This document shows positions 16,683 through 24,494 of a stretch of DNA of 37,645 nucleotides, piece after piece. The stretch comes from an uncultured Alphaproteobacteria bacterium. GTDB lineage: Bacteria > Pseudomonadota > Alphaproteobacteria > Micropepsales > Micropepsaceae. The first letter of the stretch is position 1. Each line of letters starts with the position of its first letter. The translations under genes and the position numbers were made by a program. The notes under the pieces are model-generated. The model was given only the letters and a program-made list of their open reading frames with translations, had not been told where the DNA came from and searched no databases. Location of the stretch: contig CALMGU010000156.1 in the NCBI GenBank assembly GCA_937865685.1, positions 1-37,645 of the forward strand, written 5' to 3'.

Positions 16683-16745
16683 TGCGCAATTCCGAACTTA
16701 TGCTATTCGTTAGCATATTTCATATTTCGTTACAAGGCGCGCCGC
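16683..16745. promoter_or_regulatory. compact divergent promoter with palindrome and island motif
   Basis: Only 63 bases separate the FAH gene and the flavin reductase gene. They contain a perfect inverted repeat ATGCTA-5-TAGCAT (16700-16716), directly followed by ATTTCATATTTCGTTACA (16717-16734). ATTCGTTAG (16705-16713) and TTTCGTTAC (16725-16733) form a direct repeat 20 bases apart, on the same face of the helix. The motif ends 11 bases before the flavin reductase ATG, so a bound regulator would probably affect both genes. AAGGCG about 8 bases before the ATG is that gene's ribosome binding site. Confidence 0.6.
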
Positions 16746-17249
16746 ATGGACGTGGACCGCATCGCATTTCGGGAGGCCATGGCCCATCTGGGCGCCGCGG
16801 TGAACATCATCACGACGGACGGTCCGGGCGGACGATGCGGCTTCACGGCTTCGGCCGTCTGCAGTCTCACCGACGATCCGGCCACGGTCATTGTGTGCAT
16901 GAGCCGGAGCAGCACGCAGAACGCCGCTTTCAAGAAGAACGGTGTGGCCTGCATCAACACGCTGACCGCCGGGCAACAGGATCTATCCGACATTTTCGCC
17001 GGGCGCCGAAGTCTGAGCATGCCGGAGCGGTTCGCGTCGGCCAAATGGTCGGCATTGGATACGGGAGCACCGGTACTCGAAGAGTCGTTGCTCTCGCTGG
17101 ACTGCCGGATTGTGCAATCCGATGACTTTGGAACGCACAGCCTGTTCATTTGCCGCGTCGTCGCCCTCACGCCCGCCCGCGATGATCCGGCATTGATATA
17201 TTTCAGGCGCGCATTTCACGCGGTCCAAAAGCCGGCGGCCGATTTATAG
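16746..17249 (+). CDS. flavin reductase (HpaC/RutF type), partner of the HpaB-type monooxygenase
   Basis: The 167-residue protein has the FMN-binding split-barrel flavin reductase fold: FREAMAHLGAAVNIITTDG, GFTASAVCSLTDDPATVIVCMSRSS, FKKNGVACINTL, RFASAKWSALDTGAPVLEESLLSLDCRI and a late HSLFICRVV. Members reduce free FAD or FMN with NAD(P)H and hand it to HpaB-like oxygenases, which matches the divergent gene at 14126-15622. I start it at the ATG at 16746; a longer frame opening at 16647 runs through the palindromic promoter region and has no family resemblance there. It is the only gene of its transcript before the sugar operon. Confidence 0.9.
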   Translation: MDVDRIAFREAMAHLGAAVNIITTDGPGGRCGFTASAVCSLTDDPATVIVCMSRSSTQNAAFKKNGVACINTLTAGQQDLSDIFAGRRSLSMPERFASAKWSALDTGAPVLEESLLSLDCRIVQSDDFGTHSLFICRVVALTPARDDPALIYFRRAFHAVQKPAADL

Positions 17250-17388
17250 GAAATCCCCGGAAGGTCCGTGAGTTGGCCGCCGGGAAATGACGGCCACTCC
17301 AATTCGCCGCGCCAATATCAAGGCCGGGATATAGAGACCGGAGATGGAGGCTATTGAAGCGCGCGCCGCCGCCGCGTAGCGTCCACGC
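17250..17388. promoter_or_regulatory. intergenic region upstream of the sugar operon (probable promoter)
   Basis: These 139 bases separate the flavin reductase gene from the ABC ATPase gene and should contain the promoter of the sugar operon. I see no convincing -35/-10 pair and no strong palindrome; ATATC-8-GATAT near 17317-17334 is weak. The ATPase ATG at 17389 has no clear ribosome binding site. Confidence 0.35.
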
Positions 17389-18882
17389 ATGGGCCTCTTT
17401 CTCGCCGAGAATATCGCCAAGCATTTCGGCGGCATCGCCGCGCTCAGCGCCGCGCGGCTCGAGCTTGCCGCGGGCGAAGTGCACGCCCTGATGGGCGAGA
17501 ATGGCGCGGGTAAAAGCACCTTGGCGCGCATTTGCGCCGGGTCGCTCCGGCCCGACGCCGGGCGGATCGAATTGGCGGGCCAGGACGTCATCCTGGCCGA
17601 TCCGCTCGATGCGCAGCGGCTGGGCATCGGCATCATCTATCAGGAACTGGATCTTTTTCCCCATCTCACCGTGGGTGAGAATCTGGTGATCGGCAATCTC
17701 AACTTCGCCGAAGGCGCTTTTGCACGCCCCAAAGCCATTGCGGAATTTTGCCGGCCGCTCCTCGCTCAAGCCGGCTTGACGGTGGATTGTGCGACCTGGG
17801 TGTCTTCGCTCTCCATCGCCCAGCAGCAATTGCTGGCGATCGCCCGCGCACTCTCGATGAATTGCCGTATTCTTTTCATGGACGAACCGACCAGCGCCCT
17901 GTCCGAAGATGCCGCCGAGCGGCTGTTCGAAGTGATCGCATTGCTCAAGGCCAGAGGCGTGGCGATCGTCTATGTTTCCCATAAGATGGATGAGATTTTC
18001 CGGCTCTCGGATCGCGTCACGGTGCTGCGCGACGGCAAGACCATCGGCACCCGGGCCACCGCCTCGACCGACCGCGCCGAACTGATCCGCATGATGGTGG
18101 GCCGCGACCTGGACAGTGCCGCGCGCTCGATCAAACCGGCGGACCAGGCGGTGAGTTTGGCGGTGGAAAATCTCACCACCCGAAAACTCAAGGATGTGTC
18201 CTTCGAACTCCACCGGGGTGAAGTGCTGGGCATCGCCGGACTGGTGGGCGCGGGGCGCAGCGAATTGGGCGCGGCCTTGTTCGGGATCGATCCCGTTCAT
18301 AACGGCCGCATTCTGCTCAAGGGACAGGAATTCCGCCCTGCCAGTCCGTCCGACGCCCAGCGCCGCGGCATGGGCCTGGTGCCGGAAGACCGCAAGCTGC
18401 AGGGCCTGATGCTGCAGATGAGCGTGAAGGAAAACGCCACCTTGTCGGTGCTGTCGCGGGTGAGCCGCTGGGGCCTGTTAAGCGCGGGGGCGGAAAAGAC
18501 TCTGTTCGACCCCGCCGCGCAACGCTTGCGGCTCAAGCCCGCCTCGCCCGATCTGCCGGTGGGCAAACTCAGCGGCGGCAATCAGCAGAAGGTTTTGCTG
18601 GCGCGAGCGATCTTCGCCGATCCCGATTTCCTGTTCCTGGACGATCCGGCGCGCGGCATCGATGTGGCGGCCAAGGAAGACATTTACCGCCTGATCAGCG
18701 AATTGGCGGCGTCGGGCAAAAGCATTCTGCTTGCCAGTTCCGAACTGCCCGAACTGATGCGCTGCGCCGACCGCATCCTGGTGCTCAGGGAAGGCCGCGT
18801 CACGGGGATGTTTCCCGCAAGCGATGCCACCCAGGAAGCCATCATGGCCGCCGCCACGCACAGTTTCGCCGAGGCCGGTTGA
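17389..18882 (+). CDS. sugar ABC transporter ATP-binding protein (RbsA/XylG/AraG type)
   Basis: The 497-residue protein has two fused nucleotide-binding domains as in RbsA/AraG. Domain 1 has Walker A GENGAGKST (36-44), an atypical signature LSIAQQQ and Walker B ILFMDEPTSAL. Domain 2 has the family's degenerate Walker A GLVGAGRSE, the signature LSGGNQQKVLLARAI and Walker B FLFLDDPARGIDVAAK. In domain 2 the usual DEPTRG reads DDPARG, so the catalytic glutamate is aspartate. It powers uptake through the permease encoded at 19920 with the binding protein encoded at 20915. It is the first gene of the seven-gene operon, and its stop overlaps the regulator start (TGATG). Confidence 0.93.
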   Translation: MGLFLAENIAKHFGGIAALSAARLELAAGEVHALMGENGAGKSTLARICAGSLRPDAGRIELAGQDVILADPLDAQRLGIGIIYQELDLFPHLTVGENLVIGNLNFAEGAFARPKAIAEFCRPLLAQAGLTVDCATWVSSLSIAQQQLLAIARALSMNCRILFMDEPTSALSEDAAERLFEVIALLKARGVAIVYVSHKMDEIFRLSDRVTVLRDGKTIGTRATASTDRAELIRMMVGRDLDSAARSIKPADQAVSLAVENLTTRKLKDVSFELHRGEVLGIAGLVGAGRSELGAALFGIDPVHNGRILLKGQEFRPASPSDAQRRGMGLVPEDRKLQGLMLQMSVKENATLSVLSRVSRWGLLSAGAEKTLFDPAAQRLRLKPASPDLPVGKLSGGNQQKVLLARAIFADPDFLFLDDPARGIDVAAKEDIYRLISELAASGKSILLASSELPELMRCADRILVLREGRVTGMFPASDATQEAIMAAATHSFAEAG

Positions 18883-19871
18883 TGCCCGTCCGGATGAAGG
18901 ACATCGCCCGCGATCTGGGCCTTTCGCCCATGGCGGTGTCCAAGGCGCTGCGCAACCACAAGGACATTGGCGAGGAAACCAAGGAGCGCGTGCGCAAGCG
19001 CGCCGCCGAACTCAATTACCGCATGGATTGGGTGGCGCGCAGCATGGTGACGGGCCGCACCTATCTGGTGGGACTGGTGGTCCCCGATTTGATGCAATCC
19101 TTCTTTGCCGAAATCGCCAACGCGCTCACCACCGCCCTGGCGCCGGCGGGCTATCATCTGGTGATCGCCCATTCCAACGAGAATGCGTTAGACGAAGCCG
19201 CCAATATCGAGCTTCTGGTCTCGCGCAAGGTGGATGGGCTGATCATCGCGTCGGCCCAGCGCCACGCCCGCGCCTTCAAGGAATTGAAGACGCCTTACAT
19301 CCTGATCGACCGCCAGGTGCCGGGCCTGGAAGCCAATTTCGTGGGCACGCGGAATGAAGATATCGGCTTCCTCGCCACCAGCCACCTGATCGAGCAGGGC
19401 TGCAAGCGGATCGCGCATCTCAAGGGCCCTCTGATCTCCACCACCGAAGGGCGCCTGGAGGGCTATCGCAGGGCGCTGAAGAAGCACAATCTCAGCCCCC
19501 TGATCGAGGAAGCCGGACATGACGATGCCGGCGGCTATCAGGCGATGAAGCGCCTCCTCAGGAAGAAGCCCGATGGCGTGTTCTGTTTCAACGATCCGGT
19601 GGCGGCGGGTGCCATGCGCGCCATCCTGGAAGCGCGCCTTTCCGTCCCCGATGATATCGCCATCATCGGCGCCGCCAACATGCATTACGCCGACATGTTC
19701 CGTATCCCGCTCTCCACCGTGGACCAGGACACACGCGCACTGGGCGAAGAGGCGGCGCGCCTGCTGCTGGCCAGGATGGGAGCGGAACAGAAGCCGCCCT
19801 TGCGTAACGTGGTCCTGCCGCCCCGGCTGATTGCCCGGGCCTCCAGCCGCCGCCGGCAAAGGCGCGGTTGA
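18882..19871 (+). CDS. LacI-family transcriptional regulator
   Basis: The 329-residue protein has a LacI helix-turn-helix at about 5-25 (MKDIARDLGLSPMAVSKALRN), the hinge region to about 60, and a periplasmic-binding-protein-like sensor domain (GLVVPDLMQSFFAEIANAL, DGLIIASAQ, DRQVPGLEANFVGT, GVFCFNDPVAAGAMRAI, LSTVDQDTRALGEEAARLL). The ATG at 18882 overlaps the ATPase stop; another ATG four codons on is possible. The gene sits inside the transporter operon between ATPase and permease, so it would be induced with its own targets. It probably represses the operon until the sugar binds. The C-terminus is Arg-rich. Confidence 0.93.
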   Translation: MPVRMKDIARDLGLSPMAVSKALRNHKDIGEETKERVRKRAAELNYRMDWVARSMVTGRTYLVGLVVPDLMQSFFAEIANALTTALAPAGYHLVIAHSNENALDEAANIELLVSRKVDGLIIASAQRHARAFKELKTPYILIDRQVPGLEANFVGTRNEDIGFLATSHLIEQGCKRIAHLKGPLISTTEGRLEGYRRALKKHNLSPLIEEAGHDDAGGYQAMKRLLRKKPDGVFCFNDPVAAGAMRAILEARLSVPDDIAIIGAANMHYADMFRIPLSTVDQDTRALGEEAARLLLARMGAEQKPPLRNVVLPPRLIARASSRRRQRRG

Positions 19872-19919
19872 CAAGGCCCGGGCTCCGGGCTGCTATATCG
19901 ATAAAGTAAGGGGAAACGC

Positions 19920-20918
19920 ATGTTCGCCTGGGGGCCGACCATCGCACGCGCCAGCCGTTCACGGCTGTTCCAGGTCCCCAGCCTGATCGCCCTGGTGGCA
20001 CTGGTGATCATGGCCGCGCTGACAAGCCCCACCGCATCCGACGGGTCTCATATCTTTTTCGAAATCGGCAACCTCACCGATATTCTGCGCCAGGTCTCCG
20101 TGATCGGCATCATCGCGCTGGGCATGACCCTGGTCATCCTCACCGGCGGCATCGATCTCAGCGTGGGCAGCGTGCTGGCGCTGTCGACCGCGCTGGTGGC
20201 AAGCCTGCTCACCCGCAATTGGGTGCCGGGGGTGCCCGCGTTGCAGATGGCGCTGGCGATCGCGGCCGCTGTCCTGGCGTGCGGACTGGCGGGCGCGCTG
20301 AACGGCCTGGTGGTGGCGCGGCTGCAGGTCCAGCCTTTCATCGTCACCCTTGCCTCGATGTTCGGCGTGCGCGGCCTGGCGAAATGGTTCACCGCCAACG
20401 AGAATATCGATATCGGCTTCGGCAAGGATGTGGCCGCGCAGTTCGCCGGCATTTTCCGCGACAAGACCGTGGTGATCGGAAGTTATGTCGCCGCGGCCAT
20501 CCTGTTCTGGATCCTTCTTTCCAAGACCGTGTTCGGCCGCCATGTGCGCGCCATCGGCGACAATCCCACCGCGTCGATCTATGCCGGACTTCCCATCCTC
20601 AAGACCCAATTATGGGTCTATAGCCTCACGGGCTTGCTGGCCGGTTTCGCCGGCGTGCTCTATGCGGCGGAAAATCACCAGGGCAACCCCAATGCCGGCA
20701 TCGCCTATGAGCTGGATGCCATCGCCGCGGTGGTGATCGGCGGCACGCGGCTGTCGGGCGGGCAAGGCACCATCGCCGGCACCATCATCGGCACGCTGAT
20801 CATGGGCGTGCTCACCAACATTCTCAGGCTCAACAATATCGACAGCAATGTGGAGATGATGGTCAAGGCCGTGATCATCGTGCTGGCGGTGGCGGTGCAG
20901 CGGAAAGGCAGATCATGA
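19920..20918 (+). CDS. sugar ABC transporter permease (RbsC/AraH type)
   Basis: This 332-residue integral membrane protein has eight to ten hydrophobic segments. Diagnostic stretches are the RbsC-type GMTLVILTGGIDLSVGSVLAL (about 74-94), PFIVTLASMFGVRGLA, GRHVRAIGDNPTASIYAGLP (the ATPase-coupling loop), ELDAIAAVVIGGTRLSGGQGT and a final hydrophobic helix. A good ribosome binding site (AAGGGGA) precedes the ATG. A 48-base gap separates it from the LacI gene, and it overlaps the binding-protein gene by ATGA. The sugar specificity cannot be read from the sequence. Confidence 0.94.
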   Translation: MFAWGPTIARASRSRLFQVPSLIALVALVIMAALTSPTASDGSHIFFEIGNLTDILRQVSVIGIIALGMTLVILTGGIDLSVGSVLALSTALVASLLTRNWVPGVPALQMALAIAAAVLACGLAGALNGLVVARLQVQPFIVTLASMFGVRGLAKWFTANENIDIGFGKDVAAQFAGIFRDKTVVIGSYVAAAILFWILLSKTVFGRHVRAIGDNPTASIYAGLPILKTQLWVYSLTGLLAGFAGVLYAAENHQGNPNAGIAYELDAIAAVVIGGTRLSGGQGTIAGTIIGTLIMGVLTNILRLNNIDSNVEMMVKAVIIVLAVAVQRKGRS

Positions 20919-21877
20919 AAGCGTGGAAGATCTTCGTGCTGGCGGCGTCCCTGGCGCTGATGGGCTGCGGCCAGAATGGCGGGGGACAGAAGCTGGTGGC
21001 CTTCTCACAGGCCAACAATGCCGAGCCCTATCGCGCGGCGCAGAAATCCCTGATGGAAAAGCTGTTTTCCATGACCGCCGATGTGAAGCTTGTGACGTCC
21101 GATGCACAGCAGGATAACAGCAAGCAGATCGCCCAGATCGAAACCTTCATCCGCCAGAAGCCCTCGGTGCTGATCGTGGCGCCCAACGAACGCGCCGCGC
21201 TTACCGCGGTGATGGGCAAGGCGATGGAAGCGGGTATTCCCGTGATCTGCCTGGAACGCGATATCGTTCAACCCAATTACACCACCTATATCCGCATGGA
21301 TAACCGCGCCATCGGCCGCATGGCCGGCCAGTTCATCGTCGATCAGCTCACCAAGAAATACGGCGCGCCGAAAGGCAATGTCGTATTCCTGCGCGGGCTC
21401 TTGGGCGTCGAAGCCGAAATCAACCGCGACGGTGGCGCGCGCGAAATTCTGGGCCGCTACCCCGACATTCACATCGTCGCCGATCCGGTGGCCAATTGGA
21501 TACAAGCCGAAGCCCATGACCGCATGACGGAAGTGCTGCGCGTGCAGCCCAGGATCGATCTGGTTTATGGCCATAACGATCCCGTGGCCATCGGCGCCTA
21601 TCTCGCCGCCAAGGAGCTTGGCCGCGACAAGGAGATGTTCTTCACGGGCGTGGACGGGTTGGGTGGTCCATCCGGCGGGATCAGGAAAGTGATGGATGGC
21701 GTCCTGGCCGCCACCTTTGTCTATCCCCTGGGCGTGAAGGAGGCGGTGGAGGTGGGTCAGAAGATCTTGCGCGATCCCGGTTACAGGCCGCCCAAGGTCA
21801 TCACGTTGGATTCCGTCATGGTGACGCCGGATAACGCGGCCGATCTCTATAAGAAACTCACGGTCGCGGGCGAATAA
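20915..21877 (+). CDS. sugar ABC transporter substrate-binding lipoprotein
   Basis: The 320-residue protein has a lipoprotein signal peptide with lipobox LMGC (Cys 18), followed by a type 1 periplasmic binding protein fold of the ribose/arabinose/galactose class. Key stretches are ANNAEPYRAAQKSLMEKL, QKPSVLIVAPNERAALTAVMGKA, GIPVICLERDI, DNRAIGRMAGQFIVDQL, VYGHNDPVAIGAYLAAKEL, FFTGVDGLGG and a late VYPLGVKEAVEVGQKIL. In Gram-negative bacteria most proteins of this class are soluble, so lipid anchoring is less usual. It overlaps the permease gene by 4 bases, and the isomerase gene follows after 11 bases with the ribosome binding site GGGAGAG. Confidence 0.93.
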   Translation: MKAWKIFVLAASLALMGCGQNGGGQKLVAFSQANNAEPYRAAQKSLMEKLFSMTADVKLVTSDAQQDNSKQIAQIETFIRQKPSVLIVAPNERAALTAVMGKAMEAGIPVICLERDIVQPNYTTYIRMDNRAIGRMAGQFIVDQLTKKYGAPKGNVVFLRGLLGVEAEINRDGGAREILGRYPDIHIVADPVANWIQAEAHDRMTEVLRVQPRIDLVYGHNDPVAIGAYLAAKELGRDKEMFFTGVDGLGGPSGGIRKVMDGVLAATFVYPLGVKEAVEVGQKILRDPGYRPPKVITLDSVMVTPDNAADLYKKLTVAGE

Positions 21878-21888
21878 GGGAGAGTGCA

Positions 21889-23481
21889 ATGGGCAAGATG
21901 ATTTTCCTGGTGGCCAATGGCGATCTGCGGCCCTCGGCCAACCAGAAATGCTGGCCGGTGCAGGCCGAGGTTGAAGCCGCCGTGATCGCGGCGATCAAGG
22001 CGGAAGGTCATGGTGTCCGCCGGGGCCATGAATACGACCCCGAAAAAAAGCACGGCTTCATCGACAGCCAGAAGCGCGGCATCGAGGTCTTCCGCACCAT
22101 CCCCGACGACGCGCCGCTAATCGTGGTGGAGGCGGTCTGGCAATATAGCCAGCATCTGATGCCGGGCCTGCTGCATCACAAGGGCCCCATCCTCACGGTG
22201 GCGAACTGGAGCGGCCAATGGCCGGGGCTTGTGGGCCTGCTCAATCTCAATGCTTCCTTGCGCAAGGCGGGTAAACCCTTCGATACGCTGTGGAGCGTGG
22301 ATTTCAAGGACCGCTTCTTCCTGGATGGGCTGAAGACCTGGCTCAGAGGCGAACCGCTCCATCACGACCGCAGTCATGTGAAAGCGATGGCAAAGGCCGC
22401 CCTGCCGGGGGAAAGCCAGAAGCTGGGCAAGGAGCTTGCCGACCGGCTTAGACGCGATAAGGCACTGCTGGGCGTTTTCGACGAAGGCTGCATGGGCATG
22501 TACAACGCCATCGTCCCCGACGAATTGCTGGCGCCGATGGGCGTGTTCAAGGAGCGGCTCAGCCAGTCGGCGCTCTATGCGGAGATGCTGGCGACATCCG
22601 ATGCGGAAGCCCGCGCCGTCTATGACTGGCTTCTCAAGAAGGGCATGACATTCAAATTCGGCCCCGTCACCGAGACCGACCTCACCGAGGCGCAGGTGCT
22701 GGAGCAATGCAAGATGTATATCGCGGCCCTGCGCATCGCCGACGCGTTCGGCTGCGACGCGGTGGGCATTCAGTATCAGCAGGGATTGAAGGATCTCACC
22801 CCCGCTTCCGATCTCGCGGAAGGCCTGCTCAACAATGTGGACCGCCCGCCGGTCAAAGACCGCCAGGGCAAGCTGCTGTATCCCGGCGCGCCCCTACCCC
22901 ATTTCAACGAGGTGGATGAAGGCGTGGCACTCGATGCCCTGGTGACCAACCGGGTGTGGAATGCATTGGGGCTTTCGCCCGAAACCACGCTGCATGACGT
23001 GCGCTATGGCGAGGACTATGGCGGCCGCTTCATCTGGACATTGGAAATTTCCGGCTCGGTGCCGCCCGCGCATTTCGCCAGGGGTTATGCCGAGGCAGTG
23101 AGCGAACGCCAGCCGCCCATGTATTTCCGTCTGGGCGGCGGCACCATCAAGGGCATCAGCAAGCCCGGCCATGTGGTCTGGAGCCGGGTCTACATCGAAG
23201 CCGGCGAGCTGAAGGTCGATATGGGCCTGGCGGAGTCTGTGGCACTGCCCCAGGAAGAAACGGAGCGCCGCTGGTCCATCACCACACCGCAATGGCCCAT
23301 GATGCACACGCTGTTCCCCGGCATCAGCCGGGACCAGTTCATGGCACAGCACTGCTCCAACCACATCCAAGTGGCTTATGCCCCCGACAAGGCCAGCGCG
23401 TTCAAGGCGCTCACCACCAAGGCGGCAATGTTCGCGGAGATGGGGCTGGCATTGAATTTCTGCGGCCGGGTCGAAATCTAG
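21889..23481 (+). CDS. L-fucose isomerase-like protein (probable aldose-ketose isomerase)
   Basis: The 530-residue protein belongs to the L-fucose/L-arabinose isomerase superfamily by its overall look. It has an N-terminal Rossmann-like part (LIVVEAVWQYSQHLMPGLLHHKGPI-type segment), VFDEGCMGMYNAIVPDELL with a candidate metal-binding Glu near residue 200, AFGCDAVGIQYQQGLKDL, and a C-terminal domain ending with MAQHCSNHIQVAYA, where the late His is expected at the metal site. Superfamily members interconvert aldoses and ketoses with Mn2+. The neighbouring ribulokinase-like kinase would fit L-arabinose to L-ribulose, but L-fucose/D-arabinose chemistry is also possible. It starts at ATG 21889 with a clear ribosome binding site. 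Confidence 0.8.
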   Translation: MGKMIFLVANGDLRPSANQKCWPVQAEVEAAVIAAIKAEGHGVRRGHEYDPEKKHGFIDSQKRGIEVFRTIPDDAPLIVVEAVWQYSQHLMPGLLHHKGPILTVANWSGQWPGLVGLLNLNASLRKAGKPFDTLWSVDFKDRFFLDGLKTWLRGEPLHHDRSHVKAMAKAALPGESQKLGKELADRLRRDKALLGVFDEGCMGMYNAIVPDELLAPMGVFKERLSQSALYAEMLATSDAEARAVYDWLLKKGMTFKFGPVTETDLTEAQVLEQCKMYIAALRIADAFGCDAVGIQYQQGLKDLTPASDLAEGLLNNVDRPPVKDRQGKLLYPGAPLPHFNEVDEGVALDALVTNRVWNALGLSPETTLHDVRYGEDYGGRFIWTLEISGSVPPAHFARGYAEAVSERQPPMYFRLGGGTIKGISKPGHVVWSRVYIEAGELKVDMGLAESVALPQEETERRWSITTPQWPMMHTLFPGISRDQFMAQHCSNHIQVAYAPDKASAFKALTTKAAMFAEMGLALNFCGRVEI

Positions 23482-23498
23482 AAAGCGGGTGAGGCGAC

Positions 23499-24494
23499 AT
23501 GACGAACAACATCAATCGCAGAGGGTTTATCCATGGCGCCGCGGTGGCGGGCGTGCTGGCGGCGGCGCCAGCTTCGGCCCAACCCAAGGATAAGCCGGGC
23601 ACCGAAACCAAAACCCCCGGCCTCACCACCGACAAGCTGAAACAGCAACGGCCGCCGTTCCGGGTCGGCTTCCAGCATGTCTTCGACCCCTCGGCGGGCG
23701 AGAAGGAGGCCTGGTACATCAACGATCATTGCTTCATCAGAGCAAATGACGGGACCTGGCATCTGTTCGGCATCACCCATCAGGAACCGGCCAATCCCGA
23801 CCAGGAAGCCTTTTTCCTGCACGCCACCGCCAAGGATGTAAAAGGGCCCTGGACCAAGCAGGCGCCGGTGATGCAGGCCGACGCCAAATTCGGCGAGTCG
23901 GTGGTGTGGGCGCCCCATGTGGTGGCCCATGACGGAAAATACTGGATGTTCTATTGCGCGGGCGGCAAGAGCCATGAGCAATTCCACATCCACATGGCGA
24001 CCTCGTCCGATCTGGTGAACTGGACGCGTCATCCCGCCAATCCGATGGTGGTTGACGGCTATGACGCGCGCGATCCGATGGTGCTGCAAGTGGGCAACCA
24101 ATGGGTGCTCTATTATTGCGCCACCGAGACCCCCAAAGGCGGTCATCATGTGGTGAAGGCGGTAACCAGCCCCGACCTGATCCATTGGTCAAATCCACGC
24201 ATCGTTTTCCGCTCGGCGGAAACGGGCACGTTCGGCGGCCCCACCGAGTCGCCCTTCGTGTTGGCGCGCAACAACAAATATTATCTCTTCGTCTGCACCA
24301 ACGCGCCCTACAACACCAGCGCCGCTTATGTGAGCGACAATCCTTTCTCTTTCGACATCGCCCATACCGTGATGACCTTCCCCGCCCATGGCGCGGAAGT
24401 GGTGCATGCCGGCGACCGCTGGTATGTCTCAAGCTGCGGCTGGGAACAGGGCGGCCTTTATCTCGCCGATCTCAACTGGGATGACAAAGCTTGA
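23499..24494 (+). CDS. Tat-exported glycosidase of the five-bladed propeller type (GH43-like)
   Basis: The 331-residue protein begins with a twin-arginine signal (NRRGFIHG, then an Ala-rich hydrophobic stretch ending ASAQ near residue 30). After that it shows repeated strand motifs of the GH43/GH32 clan propeller: WYINDHCFIRANDGTWHLFGITH, VVWAPHVVAHDGKYWMFYCAG, ATSSDLVNWTRHP, DGYDARDPMVLQVGNQWVLYYCATE, GPTESPFVLARNNKYYLF. The conserved acids in NDH, ARDP and PTESP are candidates for the base, pKa modulator and acid. In this clan, activities include arabinofuranosidase, xylosidase, arabinanase and fructosidase. Given its operon, release of an arabinose-like sugar outside the cytoplasm is likely but not shown. 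Confidence 0.75.
   Translation: MTNNINRRGFIHGAAVAGVLAAAPASAQPKDKPGTETKTPGLTTDKLKQQRPPFRVGFQHVFDPSAGEKEAWYINDHCFIRANDGTWHLFGITHQEPANPDQEAFFLHATAKDVKGPWTKQAPVMQADAKFGESVVWAPHVVAHDGKYWMFYCAGGKSHEQFHIHMATSSDLVNWTRHPANPMVVDGYDARDPMVLQVGNQWVLYYCATETPKGGHHVVKAVTSPDLIHWSNPRIVFRSAETGTFGGPTESPFVLARNNKYYLFVCTNAPYNTSAAYVSDNPFSFDIAHTVMTFPAHGAEVVHAGDRWYVSSCGWEQGGLYLADLNWDDKA

Noticed and set aside
17317..17334. ATATC...GATAT inverted repeat before the sugar operon
   Set aside because: Only 5-base arms with an 8-base spacer; likely chance.
17203..18300. 365-codon open frame on the minus strand
   Set aside because: Antisense to the ABC ATPase gene, His/Asp-rich low-quality composition, no recognisable domain.
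19876..19890. GCCCGG-GCT-CCGGGC hairpin between the LacI and permease genes
   Set aside because: No T tract follows, so it is not a clear terminator; it may still affect mRNA stability.
19896..19903. TATCGATA palindrome upstream of the permease gene as a LacI operator
   Set aside because: The symmetry ends after 8 bases, too short to claim an operator.
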